Origin: Dactylonectria macrodidyma
Taxonomy: Eukaryota > Ascomycota > Sordariomycetes > Hypocreales > Nectriaceae
Reading direction: 5' to 3'
DNA: 64,000 nucleotides
Assembly: GCA_020744425.1 (NCBI GenBank)
Contig: JAGMUV010000003.1
Span: 3,162,001 to 3,226,000 of the forward strand
Shown here one piece after another: positions 10,530 through 21,964 of this stretch (the first letter of the stretch is position 1; each line of letters opens with the position of its first letter). The notes beneath the pieces are model-generated. The model did not search any database. It was given only the letters and a program-made list of their open reading frames with translations, and was not told the DNA's origin. A program made the position numbers and the translations under genes.

Positions 10530-11933
10530 ATGGGTTCCTACCCGCCTGCCAGCTTCGACGTAAAGAAGGTTGCCATCATTGGAGCCGGGCCAGCCGGCCT
10601 TGCTGCCGCCAAATACCTCACGGCACAAGGCGCATTTGAAGAGATTGTCATCTTCGAGCAGCAGGATCAGGTCGGCGGCATATGGAACTACACTGGCCTC
10701 GCCCCTGGTTCCTGCCGGGCGCCGCAGGAGGACCCTTTCTGTCCTCCAGATGAGCCAATCCGGCTGAGCGCAAAGGCGGCGCCCATTTTTACGTCCCCGA
10801 TGTACGAGGACCTTCACGCCAACATCCCCGGCGATGTGATGGGCTTTTCCTGTCAGAAGTTCCCTGAAGGTGCGAGACTGTTCCCTGAGCGTGTCACGAT
10901 TCAAGAGTATCTTGTTCAGTATGCCCAAGATGTTCGGAGCCTTGTCCGATTCAGTCAAAGGGTCAACCGGGTCACTTTGAACCCGAGGGATGGCCATGAC
11001 AGGTGGGACGTGGAAACTGAGTCTACTCTAAGCGGCCAAATTACTAGGGGCAGGTTTGACGCCGTCGTCGTCGCAAACGGCCACTACTCGACACCTTTTA
11101 TCCCCAATATGAAGAACATGAGAGAGTTCAATGAAGCATATCCGGGGGTCATTACTCACTCGAAACAATATCGCACACCGCATCCCTTCCAGGATCAGAA
11201 GGTGGTCGTAGTTGGCAATGGCCCATCTGGGCTGGATATTGCCCTCCAGATCAACCACGAGTGCCTGAAGCCCGCTCTCATGTCTGTTCGGCATCCCACA
11301 TCCCCAAGTAGGCTGGCGCATTCGGGATGTGAAGAAGTGGTCGAGATTGACGAGTTCCTTGTCGAGGAGAAGGGAGTCCGTTTCAAAGACGGCCGCGTCG
11401 AAACAGACGTCGACGCCATTGTCTTTTGCACCGGATTTTTGTACAGCTACCCGTTCCTCTCCGACGCGGAGCATAAGCTGCTCACGTCGGGGCGAGGCGT
11501 CCACGGGCTATACGAGCACATTTTCCTCATACAACACCCCACTCTTGTCTTCCCATGCCTCAACATGAAAGCTGCCCCCTGGCCGCTTTCCGAGAGCCAA
11601 GCGGCCGTCTTCTCGGCCGTCTGGTCCAACAACCTCCAGCTACCGCCCAAGGAGGAGATGGAGGCCTGGAGCCAGGAGCTGCTGCAAACTCAGGGCGACG
11701 CCACGCACGTCTTTGAGCCGCTCGGAGACGGCTACTACATCAACGCTCTCCACGACTGGGTGATGACTGCGAAGCAGCCAGGAAAGAAACCGCCGAGATG
11801 GAATGACGAGCTGATGTGGCAGCGGAGCATCTTCCTCGAGGCCAAGGCGCGATTTGAGGAGTTGGGATGCACCGCGCATACTCTGGAAGAGATTGGTTTC
11901 CACTACGAACCGGGGAACTGGGGCCAGAAGTGA
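10530..11933 (+). CDS. flavin-containing monooxygenase
   Basis: Single exon, 467 aa. It carries the FAD-binding GAGPAG at residues 18-23, the FMO fingerprint as YPGVITHSKQY (FxGxxxHxxxY, with Tyr for Phe), the NADPH-binding GNGPSG just after it, and a C-terminal FCTGF that matches the family's ATGY-like motif. FMOs use NADPH and O2 to oxygenate soft nucleophiles such as thiols and amines; the YUCCA branch instead decarboxylates indole-3-pyruvate. Length and gaps fit fungal Fmo1-type proteins. No transmembrane tail is visible, so it is likely cytosolic. It lies 583 bp upstream of, and on the same strand as, an aromatic-type aminotransferase, which may be functionally related. The substrate cannot be assigned from sequence. 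Confidence 0.88.
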   Translation: MGSYPPASFDVKKVAIIGAGPAGLAAAKYLTAQGAFEEIVIFEQQDQVGGIWNYTGLAPGSCRAPQEDPFCPPDEPIRLSAKAAPIFTSPMYEDLHANIPGDVMGFSCQKFPEGARLFPERVTIQEYLVQYAQDVRSLVRFSQRVNRVTLNPRDGHDRWDVETESTLSGQITRGRFDAVVVANGHYSTPFIPNMKNMREFNEAYPGVITHSKQYRTPHPFQDQKVVVVGNGPSGLDIALQINHECLKPALMSVRHPTSPSRLAHSGCEEVVEIDEFLVEEKGVRFKDGRVETDVDAIVFCTGFLYSYPFLSDAEHKLLTSGRGVHGLYEHIFLIQHPTLVFPCLNMKAAPWPLSESQAAVFSAVWSNNLQLPPKEEMEAWSQELLQTQGDATHVFEPLGDGYYINALHDWVMTAKQPGKKPPRWNDELMWQRSIFLEAKARFEELGCTAHTLEEIGFHYEPGNWGQK

Positions 11934-12516
11934 GAGGATGGGGTTCTCAGCGCTTATTATAGCATTCCCATGACTGTTTTGGTGCAACACGCACTCTTTT
12001 TAGTCAATTGCGACATAGTGTCAGAGGCAATCAATATCACGACATCTTGTCTGTGGCTGCTGCGCTGCTGCAACCCCCTGGTCTACCCTAAACCAACCCA
12101 GCCAAGCACCAATCTGCATCTCTCAAGACGTTCTAGAACAATGCGATCTGGCTATTTGCCTAAGATCCAACCCGCATTGCGTAACCCGCTGGCAGCATCC
12201 CACTTCCGGGGTCGGGGAATTTATGGGGTTGAGAATCGGCTGGGGATGATGCATTCATGTTGTGATCACGGGCTTGGATGACGGGGTTGGTGGGATAAAT
12301 GGATTTGTAATGCAGACCACAATGCCGGGATCGGAAACAAAGCCCCTCGTACCACATGCCGAACAGATAGATAGCCAAGAGATAAGGTACTTGAAAGGAA
12401 TCAGGAATTGGATCGAATAATCTCTCTCTACATCGTATCCTATCTTTAGCATCTATCAAGTGTCAATCGGCCTGTATCGAGATCGCCTCAACCCAGTCTC
12501 ATAGCCTTCCACTGCC
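11934..12516 (+). other. FMO 3' region and aminotransferase promoter
   Basis: 583 bp between two co-directional genes. The strand upstream of the aminotransferase ATG is pyrimidine- and AT-mixed, with no convincing ORF or named box. Confidence 0.5.
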
Positions 12517-14729
12517 ATGGCTCCTTCAGCAACCGCCGACACCAACGGGGCGTCAAGCGCCGCGTCGCCGCCAGCGCCACTGAACCTGTCTCACCACTAT
12601 TCAATCGTTACAAAGAACCGAGATCCAAGCAAGATCAAGTCCTTTTACAAGTTCTCACGTATCCCGGGAATCAGCAACTTCTCTGGCGGTATGTCATTCC
12701 CCCGCCTCACCGGAGTTTCTCACCCCACCGAAGCTCACCGAGACCAAGCCCCTCCGAGACCTCTGTGTCTCTCACATAGGGCTTGGGATGGGTTATCATG
12801 ACGTCCACACTGTCTCTGTCTCTGTCTGTGTATCTCAATAGTACGCATGCTGACACGATGGGCTGTTGCCAACCAACCCAATAGGAATGCCAAATGTCAA
12901 ATACTTTCCTTATGATACCCTCGAAGCTCGTGTCTCAAAGGCCGACCGGTGGACGCCCTCACCGAACAACCCATCGACGGAAAAGGCTAAGCACCCACTG
13001 ACCAACTTCGACGGCGTAACCGCCGCAGTAAACGGTCTCCTCCCAGATCCCGACTTTGACGCAACGTCGGCACGCATCACGATCCCCAAGGTTCTTAGCC
13101 AGCCTGACCCGAGCCTCAAGCTCGATCTTTCCACGGCCCTCCAGTATGGCCTCTCCCAGGGTTACCCGCCCCTGTATTCCTTTGTCCGCCAGTTTACCCG
13201 TGATGTTCTACATCCCAACGTGCCGTACAAGGGCGGGCCGGAGATTATCATGACCAACGGCTCCACTGATGGGTTCTCCAAGGTGCTTGAGCTCATAGTC
13301 GACCCTTGGTATGAGGGTGTCCACCCTGTTACCGACCGCCCTGGCTTTTTGTGTGAGACGTTTGTCTTTGGAAACATCCTCTCGCAGTCCAAGCCACACG
13401 GTATCCAAGTCGTTCCCGTCGAGCTAGATGCCGAAGGTATGCTAGCCGAGGGCCCCGGAGGGTTGCGCGAGGTTCTCGAGAACTGGGACCCTAAGAATGG
13501 CCGGAGACCGCATTTCATCTATACCGTGACGTAAGTCGTTTTCCTACCTTTTGATTTGCGATCGGGAAGCGATCGGGTGAGATCTATAATGTGACGCTGA
13601 CCACACGTGCGCTTACAGTTTAGGCCACAACCCCACGAGTGGCATCCAATCCGTGCAACGGCGAAAGGAGATCTACAAGATAGCCAGTGAGTTTGATCTG
13701 CTCATCGTCGAGGATGAGCCGTACTGGTACTTGCAATTCCCCGCTGCTGCCTTCGAGGAGGCCAAGTCCAGAGGGCTCGAGATTGCCCAAAGCGAAGAGC
13801 CGTATCCGTTCGCGAAGAAGTCTGGTTACGAGTTCATCGACTCGCTCGTACCCTCATACCTGAACATCGACATCGACGGCCGAGTCATCAGGCTGGATAC
13901 CTTCTCCAAGACTATTGCCCCTGGCTGCCGACTTGGCTGGATCACTGCCCAGCCGGCCCTCATTGAGCGTTTTGAAAGGTGAGTCCATATAGTTTCTCGC
14001 ACTTGCACGCCATGTACCTTTTGTCTGACCACCCTCTCCAACAGAATTACCGAGGCGACGACTCAACAGCCCTCTGGCTTCGTGCAGTCCCTGATCGCCG
14101 AACTGATCCGGGGGCCTCAGCCTGCCGCTACCGTTGCCGCCTTCAATGCCCTCTCTCTTCATGAGAAAGCAACCTTTGGCGGCTGGCAGCTCGACGGCTG
14201 GGTCCGCTGGCTCTCCGGTCTCCGTGGCGAGTACGAGCGTCGTATGGTGCTCATGTGCTCTATCCTCGAGGAGAACACCTTTCAGCTGAAACAGTCCACG
14301 CCAGTCCGTCAGACTGATGCTGAGTGGGGCGTCATCACCAAGACTCGGATCCTCTCCTTCGACTGGGCCCGTGGCGGCATGTTCGTCTGGGCTCGTGTTC
14401 ACTTCGAGAACCACCCGTTGTTCGGGGCCAAGGGTGTCGATATCCCCGTCCTAGACGGGCCGACGTTTGCCTCTGCCTGGTTAATCTTCACCACTCACGC
14501 ACCCAACCTCGTTCTCGGGTCTCCAGGTTCCATCTTTAGCGCAACACCAGAGATTCGGTCCGAGAAGGGTTGGCAATACGTGCGGTTGTGCTTCGCGGCT
14601 GAGAGCGATGAGAATATCGAGGCCGGATCCCGTAGATATGCTCACGCCCTCCAGAAGTTCTGGAGGATCAAGGAAGTTGCTGAAATCGAGAAGCTGGTCA
14701 AGGAACTGTCCATTGCACTAGCAGGGTAG
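12517..14729 (+). CDS. class I/II aminotransferase, aromatic/aminoadipate (ARO8/AadAT) type
   Basis: Four exons: 12517-12688, 12885-13530, 13619-13978 and 14045-14729, giving 620 aa with every junction in frame. Exon 2 opens with the GGMPNVKYFPYDTLEA-like stretch of the Aro8/AadAT group. Later come YGLSQGYPPL, the TNGSTDGFSK cofactor loop, the TLGHNPTSG segment, VEDEPYWYLQF, and the PLP lysine in DTFSKT (K370), followed by GCRLGW. It should be a PLP enzyme moving amino groups between aromatic amino acids or 2-aminoadipate and 2-oxoglutarate. It is longer than yeast Aro8 (about 500 aa), with a charged insertion around residues 320-350. The gene follows the FMO on the same strand. Which substrate dominates cannot be told. 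Confidence 0.9.
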
Positions 14730-15375
14730 TTGCATCAAAGGACTCTTTTCTCGCAGAAAAGATAGAAAACTCGAAGAGAACAAAATTTCTGGTTAAAACA
14801 TGTGCGAACTGTCTCTTCTTTGTATTCAGAGTGTTGTGGAATGGTTTACCAGAAGCAGAGACTGGGTAATTATACACTGCGATTTGTAATGTTGGGCTAT
14901 TGTGATCATGCAATATTCCCGTCATGCGACAAAAGCATCAGGGGCCTACGTTGGATGGACTGTTGGCATTCTGCCGCCACTGAATGATTGGCTCTGGTGG
15001 GTAATGTTGGATGAGATCAACGTTCCTAGGATTGCGTCATGAGGGTTGTCTGGCAAGTCGAGGCAGATATGATGCGACGTTCTACGTTTACCGTCATTGG
15101 TTTAAGCTCGCATCACGGCGGGGTGGAGGGGGGAATGATAAGGAGCGATTTGGCTCGACAGCAAGGATGACATAGAGGGTACTCGACAGCAGGTAACTCT
15201 ATATGAAGTCAAATGACAGAATGCCAATGGCGGAACGAAGTTCATAAAGCGTCAAATCTCTGATTCATTTTTAAGAGCTTAACCTTCCAGAAGCCATTAC
15301 GCCTCGATATCAAACCATGCTATACCCCGCCACCTAGTTCTTCCTAGCCCGCTGCACACCCAGCGAGTTAGACAT
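14730..15375. other. convergent 3' regions, aminotransferase / RPL4
   Basis: Between two converging stop codons. No ORF or repeat of note; presumably both 3' UTRs and polyadenylation sites. Confidence 0.55.
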
Positions 15376-16649
15376 CTATTCCTGCTTCTTCTGCGACTCC
15401 TGGGCGAAGACGGAAGCGTAGGGGTTCAAGCGCAGCATGACCTGCTTGTTCTTGAGAGGGTTCTTCTTCTGAACAGCGGAGCGTCGGGTAACAGCATCAC
15501 CCTTGGGGGCGTTGAGGGTGCTCTGGATCTCGGAGCTGTTGATCAGGCGGGTGAGATCGGCCTGGGAGACGACGTTGGAGGGCAGGAGGAAGTCGCGCTT
15601 GTGAGCAGAGGGCTCGGTGGTCGTGCCGTAGATCTCATCGAGGGCCTTGAAGGCAGCGGAGGTCCAGACAATGAATCGGCCGAGGTGACCACCAGGGGCA
15701 AGCTGGAGGAGGTTGAGGGCGGTGACGGGAGAGGTCTCGACACCGGCGATGTTGCGGAAAGCAGTGACGAGCTCCTTTCCGTCGGTCTCGGCATCGTAGA
15801 TGACGAGAGGACCACGGCGGTGGCGGTGGCGGCGGCCACGGAGCTTACCCTTACCAGCACGGAGCTTCTTGGTGCCCTTGGCCTTCTCGACATCGGCACC
15901 GGCGCCGACAGCCTTCAGGAGGCCGAGAGCGGCGGAAGTCTTGGCAATGGAGGCAGCCTCGAAGACAGCGGAGTCGACAACCAGGGGAACCTCGGGGACG
16001 TTGCTGATCTGGTGACCACGGGCGAGGAGGAGGGGAGCGGCAGCGGAGGCAGCCAGAGCGGAGCAGACAGCGTATCGCCTAGTTTTTCGACGTTAGTTTT
16101 GCCCCTCTCAACAAAAAATTCGCAGAATTTACTCACTTCTGGCCCTGGTTGACCTTGACGTGCCACTTGCGCCAGATCTTGGTGGGAGCGAACATGCGAC
16201 CGGATCGGCACATGTTACCGAAGGCAGCCTGACCGGCACGGTGAGTACCACCACCGGAGACACGGGGGATACGGGCAACAGCGCGACCTGAGAGAATTGA
16301 TGTCAGCCTCACGCTCGTAATTTTGATCAATCCAGTCCAAGACAAAGCCTCCGTCGGGCACCGTGCTGGCGGCCTTGCTGGACCGTCCCATCCCACACAA
16401 AAATACTTGTCGCCGTCCAACAATAAAAAAAATTCTTCACTAACCAGTTCCCCAGGACTCGGCAGAGGTCTGGTGACCAGCCTTCTCGCTCACAGCGTAG
16501 GGCTGACGCTTGTTCTTGGCCATGCCGGTGTGAACCTGCTGGACAATGTCCGGTCGGATCGGGCTGGTGAAGACCGCAGGGATGGGGTGGGTAGCTCCCG
16601 TGGGAGTACCATCTTTGCCGATGATAGAGACGGTAGGTCGCGAAGCCAT
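15376..16649 (-). CDS. RPL4: 60S ribosomal protein L4 (uL4)
   Basis: Three exons on the minus strand: 16649-16445, 16287-16137 and 16078-15376, 352 aa. The start MASRPTVSI, the exon 1/2 junction reading [18 protein letters not shown], the [20 protein letters not shown] stretch and the basic [10 protein letters not shown] segment identify eukaryotic L4. It is a structural protein of the large subunit whose internal loop lines the exit tunnel. The basic, lysine-rich C-terminus (KNPLKNKQ) is as expected. A further intron in the 5' UTR is plausible: a GGTACG donor near 16740 and a CACCAG acceptor near 16670. The last exon is open but has no early ATG, so naive ORF calls miss it. A CACGTGA box lies about 250 bp upstream of the ATG. 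Confidence 0.97.
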
Positions 16650-17160
16650 TTTGAAGGTGGGACTTGGACCTGGTGAAAAGGGTCGAGTTAGTATTGTAGG
16701 AGAGAGATTGGGATCACTCTCGACCAGAAGCGAACGGAGCGTACCTCAAGCGTCGTGCGGCGTTGAAATTGGTGATGGAGTGGGAGGTAGTAATTCGGGC
16801 CCGCGATAAATTTCACTTGGATTTTTTCCTGCGGTTTGGTGGGCGGAGACCCTAAGCCCACACCTCACTCCGCCCTAGCGAATTTGTGTGGTGGGGCACG
16901 TGATGTGGTAATGTACAGTGCTAATAAACTCACCTGCACTATCTCAGCTCTCATCCATTCAACTATTCCGACAGGTCAATCAGTTGTTGGTTTAGTAGTC
17001 AAGTTCGGCCCCAATGCTGAAAGATCTAGAACCCAAGTCATCCATTTCATGTCATTGGTCTCATTTTGACTACATATATCGTTACGGTCGCCCTTGACGT
17101 TTATACATGCATCATTATGCCCACTTTTCTATACTAAGGGTCCAAAGTTCGTGGGTTGGT
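16650..17160 (-). promoter_or_regulatory. RPL4 promoter region
   Basis: Upstream of RPL4 this 511-bp stretch has ACCCTAAG at 16849-16856 and CACGTGA at 16897-16903, both typical of fungal ribosomal-protein promoters (Tbf1-like and Cbf1-like sites in other ascomycetes). Binding is inference. The right part is also the 3' flank of the next minus-strand gene. Confidence 0.45.
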
Positions 17161-20064
17161 CTACTCCCACCTCTTCCACTCCTGAATCAGGCTGTCTACC
17201 TGTTCCTCCACCCAGTCTTCATCATGACCCGACTTGTCTAGTTTGGCCAGCTTGTCGTGAATTATTGCTTCAACTTGCATCCGCTCTAAAACCTTTCTTT
17301 CCAGATACTCGTGGTCGTTACTTCGACACGCGGATTGGAAAATTTCTCGCATTCGGGGAGAATAAAGTTGGCATGTTGCCAGTGGAAGCCTCTGCGGGCT
17401 TTGAAAAAAATTCCTAGCAATGACGTTGTCGTGTTTCAACTGTGGACGAACCACTTCCTCGAAACAATCGCCACAGACGGCGAACTGTCGAAGGAATTGT
17501 AAGGTGTGCCAATACCCGTTCGCAATAGGCGTATCCTCGTGGCACTCGCTGATCGATGCCATGTTTTCTAGCTCTCTGGCTAGGCCTCTGATGTCCGGTT
17601 CCTCTTGCTCCTGGCGCGCTATGTCTGACGTGGTCTCCATGGCGTCAAAGTACATCACGAATCGCTTTCGGCGGGGCTTAAACCGCATGGAGCAGGTTCC
17701 CCTGGTCGGCTCTGAGCGGGGATCCAAGGGAATAAATATGTTAGAAAGGTTGGGTAATAAGACTTGTATGATTCGGGCACACTGAGTGCAAATCGTAAAG
17801 TCATTAACAGGTCGTCGCGTATATGGGTTCCAGATCGTTAACCAGTTTCGTGATGTCGTCCTATCTCCCGGGCAGGGCACATTTTGAGTGGCTGAAACGA
17901 TATTGGCAACCTCATGGAAGAGTCGCAAGTCCGGCTTATCATTCTTCAGAGTGAGCAACCAAGCAATGCGGTACCAAGGAGAGTTGCTGAAGTCACAAGA
18001 TATAGGCCTGTCAGATGGACGAAGCATGGGCTGGAAGGAAGTCCGGAATTCAGTGTTTGAAAACACAGCCCCATAACAATCGGTACAGATATTGAAGTCT
18101 GTCCTTGGCAAGGTGAGCCAATCCATCTTCCCCACTACCGAATGCTTCCGGCGGCATTCGGGAAATTTGGGAATACCAGTCGCTTCAATGTTCTCTGAGT
18201 GGCGTCGCACAGAGCCGACTGGCCTTTCGAGGTGGAAGCCATCCCGTACCGGGTCGAAGGGCGGAGGTTGCCACGATTGGGATGTTGCAGGGGCGCGGGC
18301 GCTGGGTGGAATAGTCGCTGACATGGTCTCAAGGGGCGTTTCAGGACCAATCGGGATTGGCAGTGGTATGGCTGGCATAGAAACGGATGGCTCTCCATCG
18401 TATTGTGGTCTGCCCGTCCACTCATGTCTCCGAACACCGAATGGGTCTAATGGAGCGTCGTCGTCAACGGGATACGGTAGCTGGGCCTTTGGGCGCTCTG
18501 GAGGCTGAGGCTTCTGTTCCTCTTTTGAGACTGGGAAGGTTGAAGAGCCTCGTGTGTTCGTTGGCGCATCATCTGGAAGCCCAAAAGGTACAGGGATTGG
18601 CAGGGGCATCGTCGGCCCTCGCGGTCTTAGACGTGGGCCACCTGGCGGCTCAACCTTCTCCAGCGCTGGTGAAGACTCTCGACCTTCCTGCACGACAATG
18701 GATTTCGTCCGACGTTGCTGAAGCTCCCGTGGACCTTTGGGGTGGTCGTCACCGGATCGGCTCTCTGTTTCTTGTCGGCCCTCGGGTTCTCGACGACTGT
18801 CAGGTTCTCGTCGCCCTTCAGGTTCTCGTCGCCCTTCAGGTTCTCGTCGCCCTTCAGGTTCTCGTCGTCCTTCAGGTTCTCGTCGCCCTTCAGGTTCTCG
18901 TCGACCCTCAGGCTCTCGACGACTCTCCGTTTCTCGAGTTGGGTACTTGCGCGGAGTATCATCGCGTTCTGGTCTTCCATATTCGGGAGATCGATCCTTT
19001 CTGTTTTCTCTTGCAGGTGCATACTCTGGACGGTAGCGGAGGTCACCTATCCTATCATTGGAAAGTGGACGAGCTGGCCGTCCAGAGTCGCGGTTTGGGC
19101 TAACTCGCTTTGTCGCGGATGAGGTCGAGGAAGCGCGGGCATGCGTTTCTTCAAATCGCCGATCACTGGACTGGACCGGATATGATCGCTGAGTGGGCGA
19201 CCGACGACTTGCGCTCTGGGGTTGAGCGTAGCCATGGTAGGCCTGTTCTCGCCCGCTTGACCCATGCTTGATGACTTCAGGTGCTAGCATCGGGTCGGCT
19301 TGCGGTCGGGGAGGTCGGGGAGGTTGGGCAGGGGGTAAGTCGGGTCTGCCATCGTGTGCGGCAGGATAGTTGCGATACTTCTCGGGCAGACGCTCTTCAA
19401 CATTAGTCTCAAGTTTGGGGAGATCTTGTCTACTCTTGCGCTTCTCTAAGCGGGGCTTGTTGCTATCCCTGCCGCTGCTGGAGCCAGGCCTCAAGTTGGA
19501 CTCGGGTTTGGGCTCAGGTCTCAAACTGGGCTCAGGTCTCCGGGGAGCGTTGGTCTCGCGCGGGAAGTCTTCCGCCCGTCGGTCTTCTCGCGGTGGCCTG
19601 GGATTTGCCTTCTTTTCCGGTTCACCTTCATCAGACAAGCTAGGCGGACCAGTCAATATGACAAATCGACGCTCCGGGTTGTACTCATGGACCTCCATTA
19701 TAACGGGGTGCTGATCGACTTCGCCTCGTGACGGAGTGTCCTCAGCCGAGGATTTGGATGCAACTGAGCCTCCATATTCGCGCTTCAACGATACGTCCTC
19801 ATCCTCAACGCTAGGTGGTGGTGGGATAAATCTCCGAGGTCGTGACGCCGATTGGTAGGGTCGTGCAGTTGTTGTTAGTTCGTATGATGGAGGTGGCCGC
19901 GAGTATTGGCGGGTTTCATGGTCCCTTGACAACCTGCGATCGAGTTATCAGCATAAGCATATGTAGCGGGTGGAGTGGGAGGCGTACGGTCGAGGACTCT
20001 TGGACCGCGATGTGGCGTAGTAGCCCGTCTGAAGCAGGTTCTGAATGTCTAACGACTCTCCCAT
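17161..20064 (-). CDS. disordered protein with three C-terminal cysteine modules, function unknown
   Basis: Two exons, 20064-19988 and 19933-17161, 949 aa. Exon 1 starts MGESLDIQNLL and joins in frame through a split proline codon. Residues about 30-590 are disordered, rich in R, P, E and S, and include an array of RREPEG hexapeptides coded by an 18-bp minisatellite. The C-terminal third has three similar units: C619-C642-x2-C645-C672, C713-C741-x2-C744-C773 and C823-C846-x2-C849-C880. Each has a tryptophan before the CxxC and a hydrophobic residue directly before its first Cys. This looks like three C4 zinc-binding modules (inference). The extreme C-terminus is a charged helix (about 885-945). 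I do not recognise a named family. A nuclear or RNA-related role is possible from the RS/RE-rich part, but unproven. Confidence 0.85.
18785..18928 (-). repeat. 18-bp coding minisatellite (RREPEG)
   Basis: Eight head-to-tail 18-bp units, with the inner five or six nearly identical and the two ends diverged. It is in frame with the gene at 17161-20064 and encodes RREPEG repeats, so copy-number changes leave the frame intact. Confidence 0.92.
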
Positions 20065-21964
20065 GTTGTGAATTCACTTGACTAGGTTGAAGCGATCAAA
20101 TCATAATTCCAGTAGTGCGAGGCAGAAATGCGCCCAGCGGAGGTGCACAGAGGAGTTGGCTCTCGGCTCGAGACCCGATGGGAGGACGCTGTTGTTGGTG
20201 CGGTGACTCTCGGTGTTTCGCAGGCGGCGACTGTCGCCGGGAAGTGGGATAGCCACAGGCGCTCGTCGGAAACAGAGAGAGTTTTCGAACTATTAGCGAT
20301 GCAGTGCGTGGGGAAGCGTCGGACGCCGAAATCAAGCAGAAGCAGACACAGAGGAAAAGCTGGCGGGGTGTTGGTTGAGTGGTGGAGGTTGCGACGTAAT
20401 AGGGCCAAGCCGGATACTTGAGCCTTGGAGGCGCAGCTTGAGCGCCCAAGCGGCGGGAGGGGAGGCATGACATAGGGCGGATGAGAGGGGGATGGATGGA
20501 CCACCTGCGGGCAGTTCTACACTAGATCACCCACCACACCGAGGTACTTCAGCCACAGTGGACGAGCGACCTGCAAACCAGGTACCGGGCGGTAGACAGG
20601 CACCCGCTCACCAACAAACACCCCTCCAAGGCTCCAACACTCCTTGGGCATGCACAGACTTCCACCCACCAATAGCCCTGCCAGGTTGCCCCTCTCGACG
20701 TCGGGCATGCCTTGCTGAGTTAGGTGGCTACCCTGGACTTTAGTGCATGTGGCTCCATGACAACCAAAACAACCAAAACAGTACATGCCCGGGGCAACTC
20801 CTCCTGCAACCTTGGTTCGTAATCTTGATTGTGCGAATGGGGATTACATTGATCTGTTAGCTGTATGCTGTATTAGTGTGAAGAAAGCGAGCAAAATTGC
20901 AACACCCATCTACATACGATCTTGTAATTGAGTCATAGGCAAGACGCGGTCTAGGTTGCTTACATCTCTTTGAGCCAAACCTCAACGCAGTCAGCAGTCT
21001 GAGCCTTGATGCTATTCCAATGCACACGGTGTTGGAGTAAGCGTTGGATGGAGTGGCAAAACCAACCCGGCACACCATGTGGCTAGGCATTCAGTTTCCA
21101 TGGATTCTTCTGGCAAAGCAGCAGGATCCCATCGAGGCGACGTAACCATAACTGGTGACTTTGCCTGGCGAGTTGTTACTCAACTCGCCCGTCTACAAGC
21201 CCTGTTGTCGGGCGAGCAATAGTGCAGCCACTTCTATGCCCTAACAGCACCCAAACCCTGTTCTCCCCCGACCAGTTTTCTTCATGCACAGAAGCTACCA
21301 ATGAATAATGGCAGCATGATAAAATATGAGTTACTTCCTGGTCCCACAAGGATGTTGTGCTTGGTATTTTGTCCTGAACTTGTGCTAATTGTTGCCCAAG
21401 CTGGACCAATGGGACCATGTTCTGATGGCTGGTAAATCAGGTTGAGGATTTAACACCTACCGCCTACCGGGTTGATCATGGCTTGAGCGGCCTAGTCCGT
21501 GTCGCACCGCTTTATCAATTCACCTACAACAGTGGGCGACAAACAAGGACTAGCTGAGCAACAGTTGCCTTGGTGTCCCTGTATAATAAGCACTTGACCG
21601 TAATAGAGGCAAGCGCGAACTCCTCCTTAACCTTTAGGTGGATATACGAATGATTTTCTACAGTCGTGAGGGGAGGGGTGATGCTATCGAACATCATATT
21701 CCATCCACGACATTACGCAGTATAGAGCGGCCGATTTGACAAGCGTGGCGCTAGAAGAGGCCGTGATTAGACCGAAGTTCGATAGTTCTTTGGAGACCGA
21801 ATGCTGTGCAGCATGTGGTGGTGAAAGTAGAGCTAGGGAGATAGAGCTCGCCCCTGGTGCTGCGCTTCTGGCACATTGGGAATGATGATCGATAAGTTCA
21901 GATCAGTGTTTCTTGATTAATCTCTAATGTGTCCTATACATCGATGTCGCGTGTGGTTATCGGC
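20065..21964. other. gene-free stretch
   Basis: 1.9 kb between the start of the cysteine-module gene and the 3' end of PGA2, both on the minus strand. Only short, unconvincing ORFs are present. The first few hundred bases should be the upstream gene's promoter; the rest shows nothing I can name. Confidence 0.5.

Noticed and set aside
16288..16444. snoRNA inside RPL4 intron 1
   Set aside because: A CTGA is present, but no convincing box C and no terminal stem, so not called.
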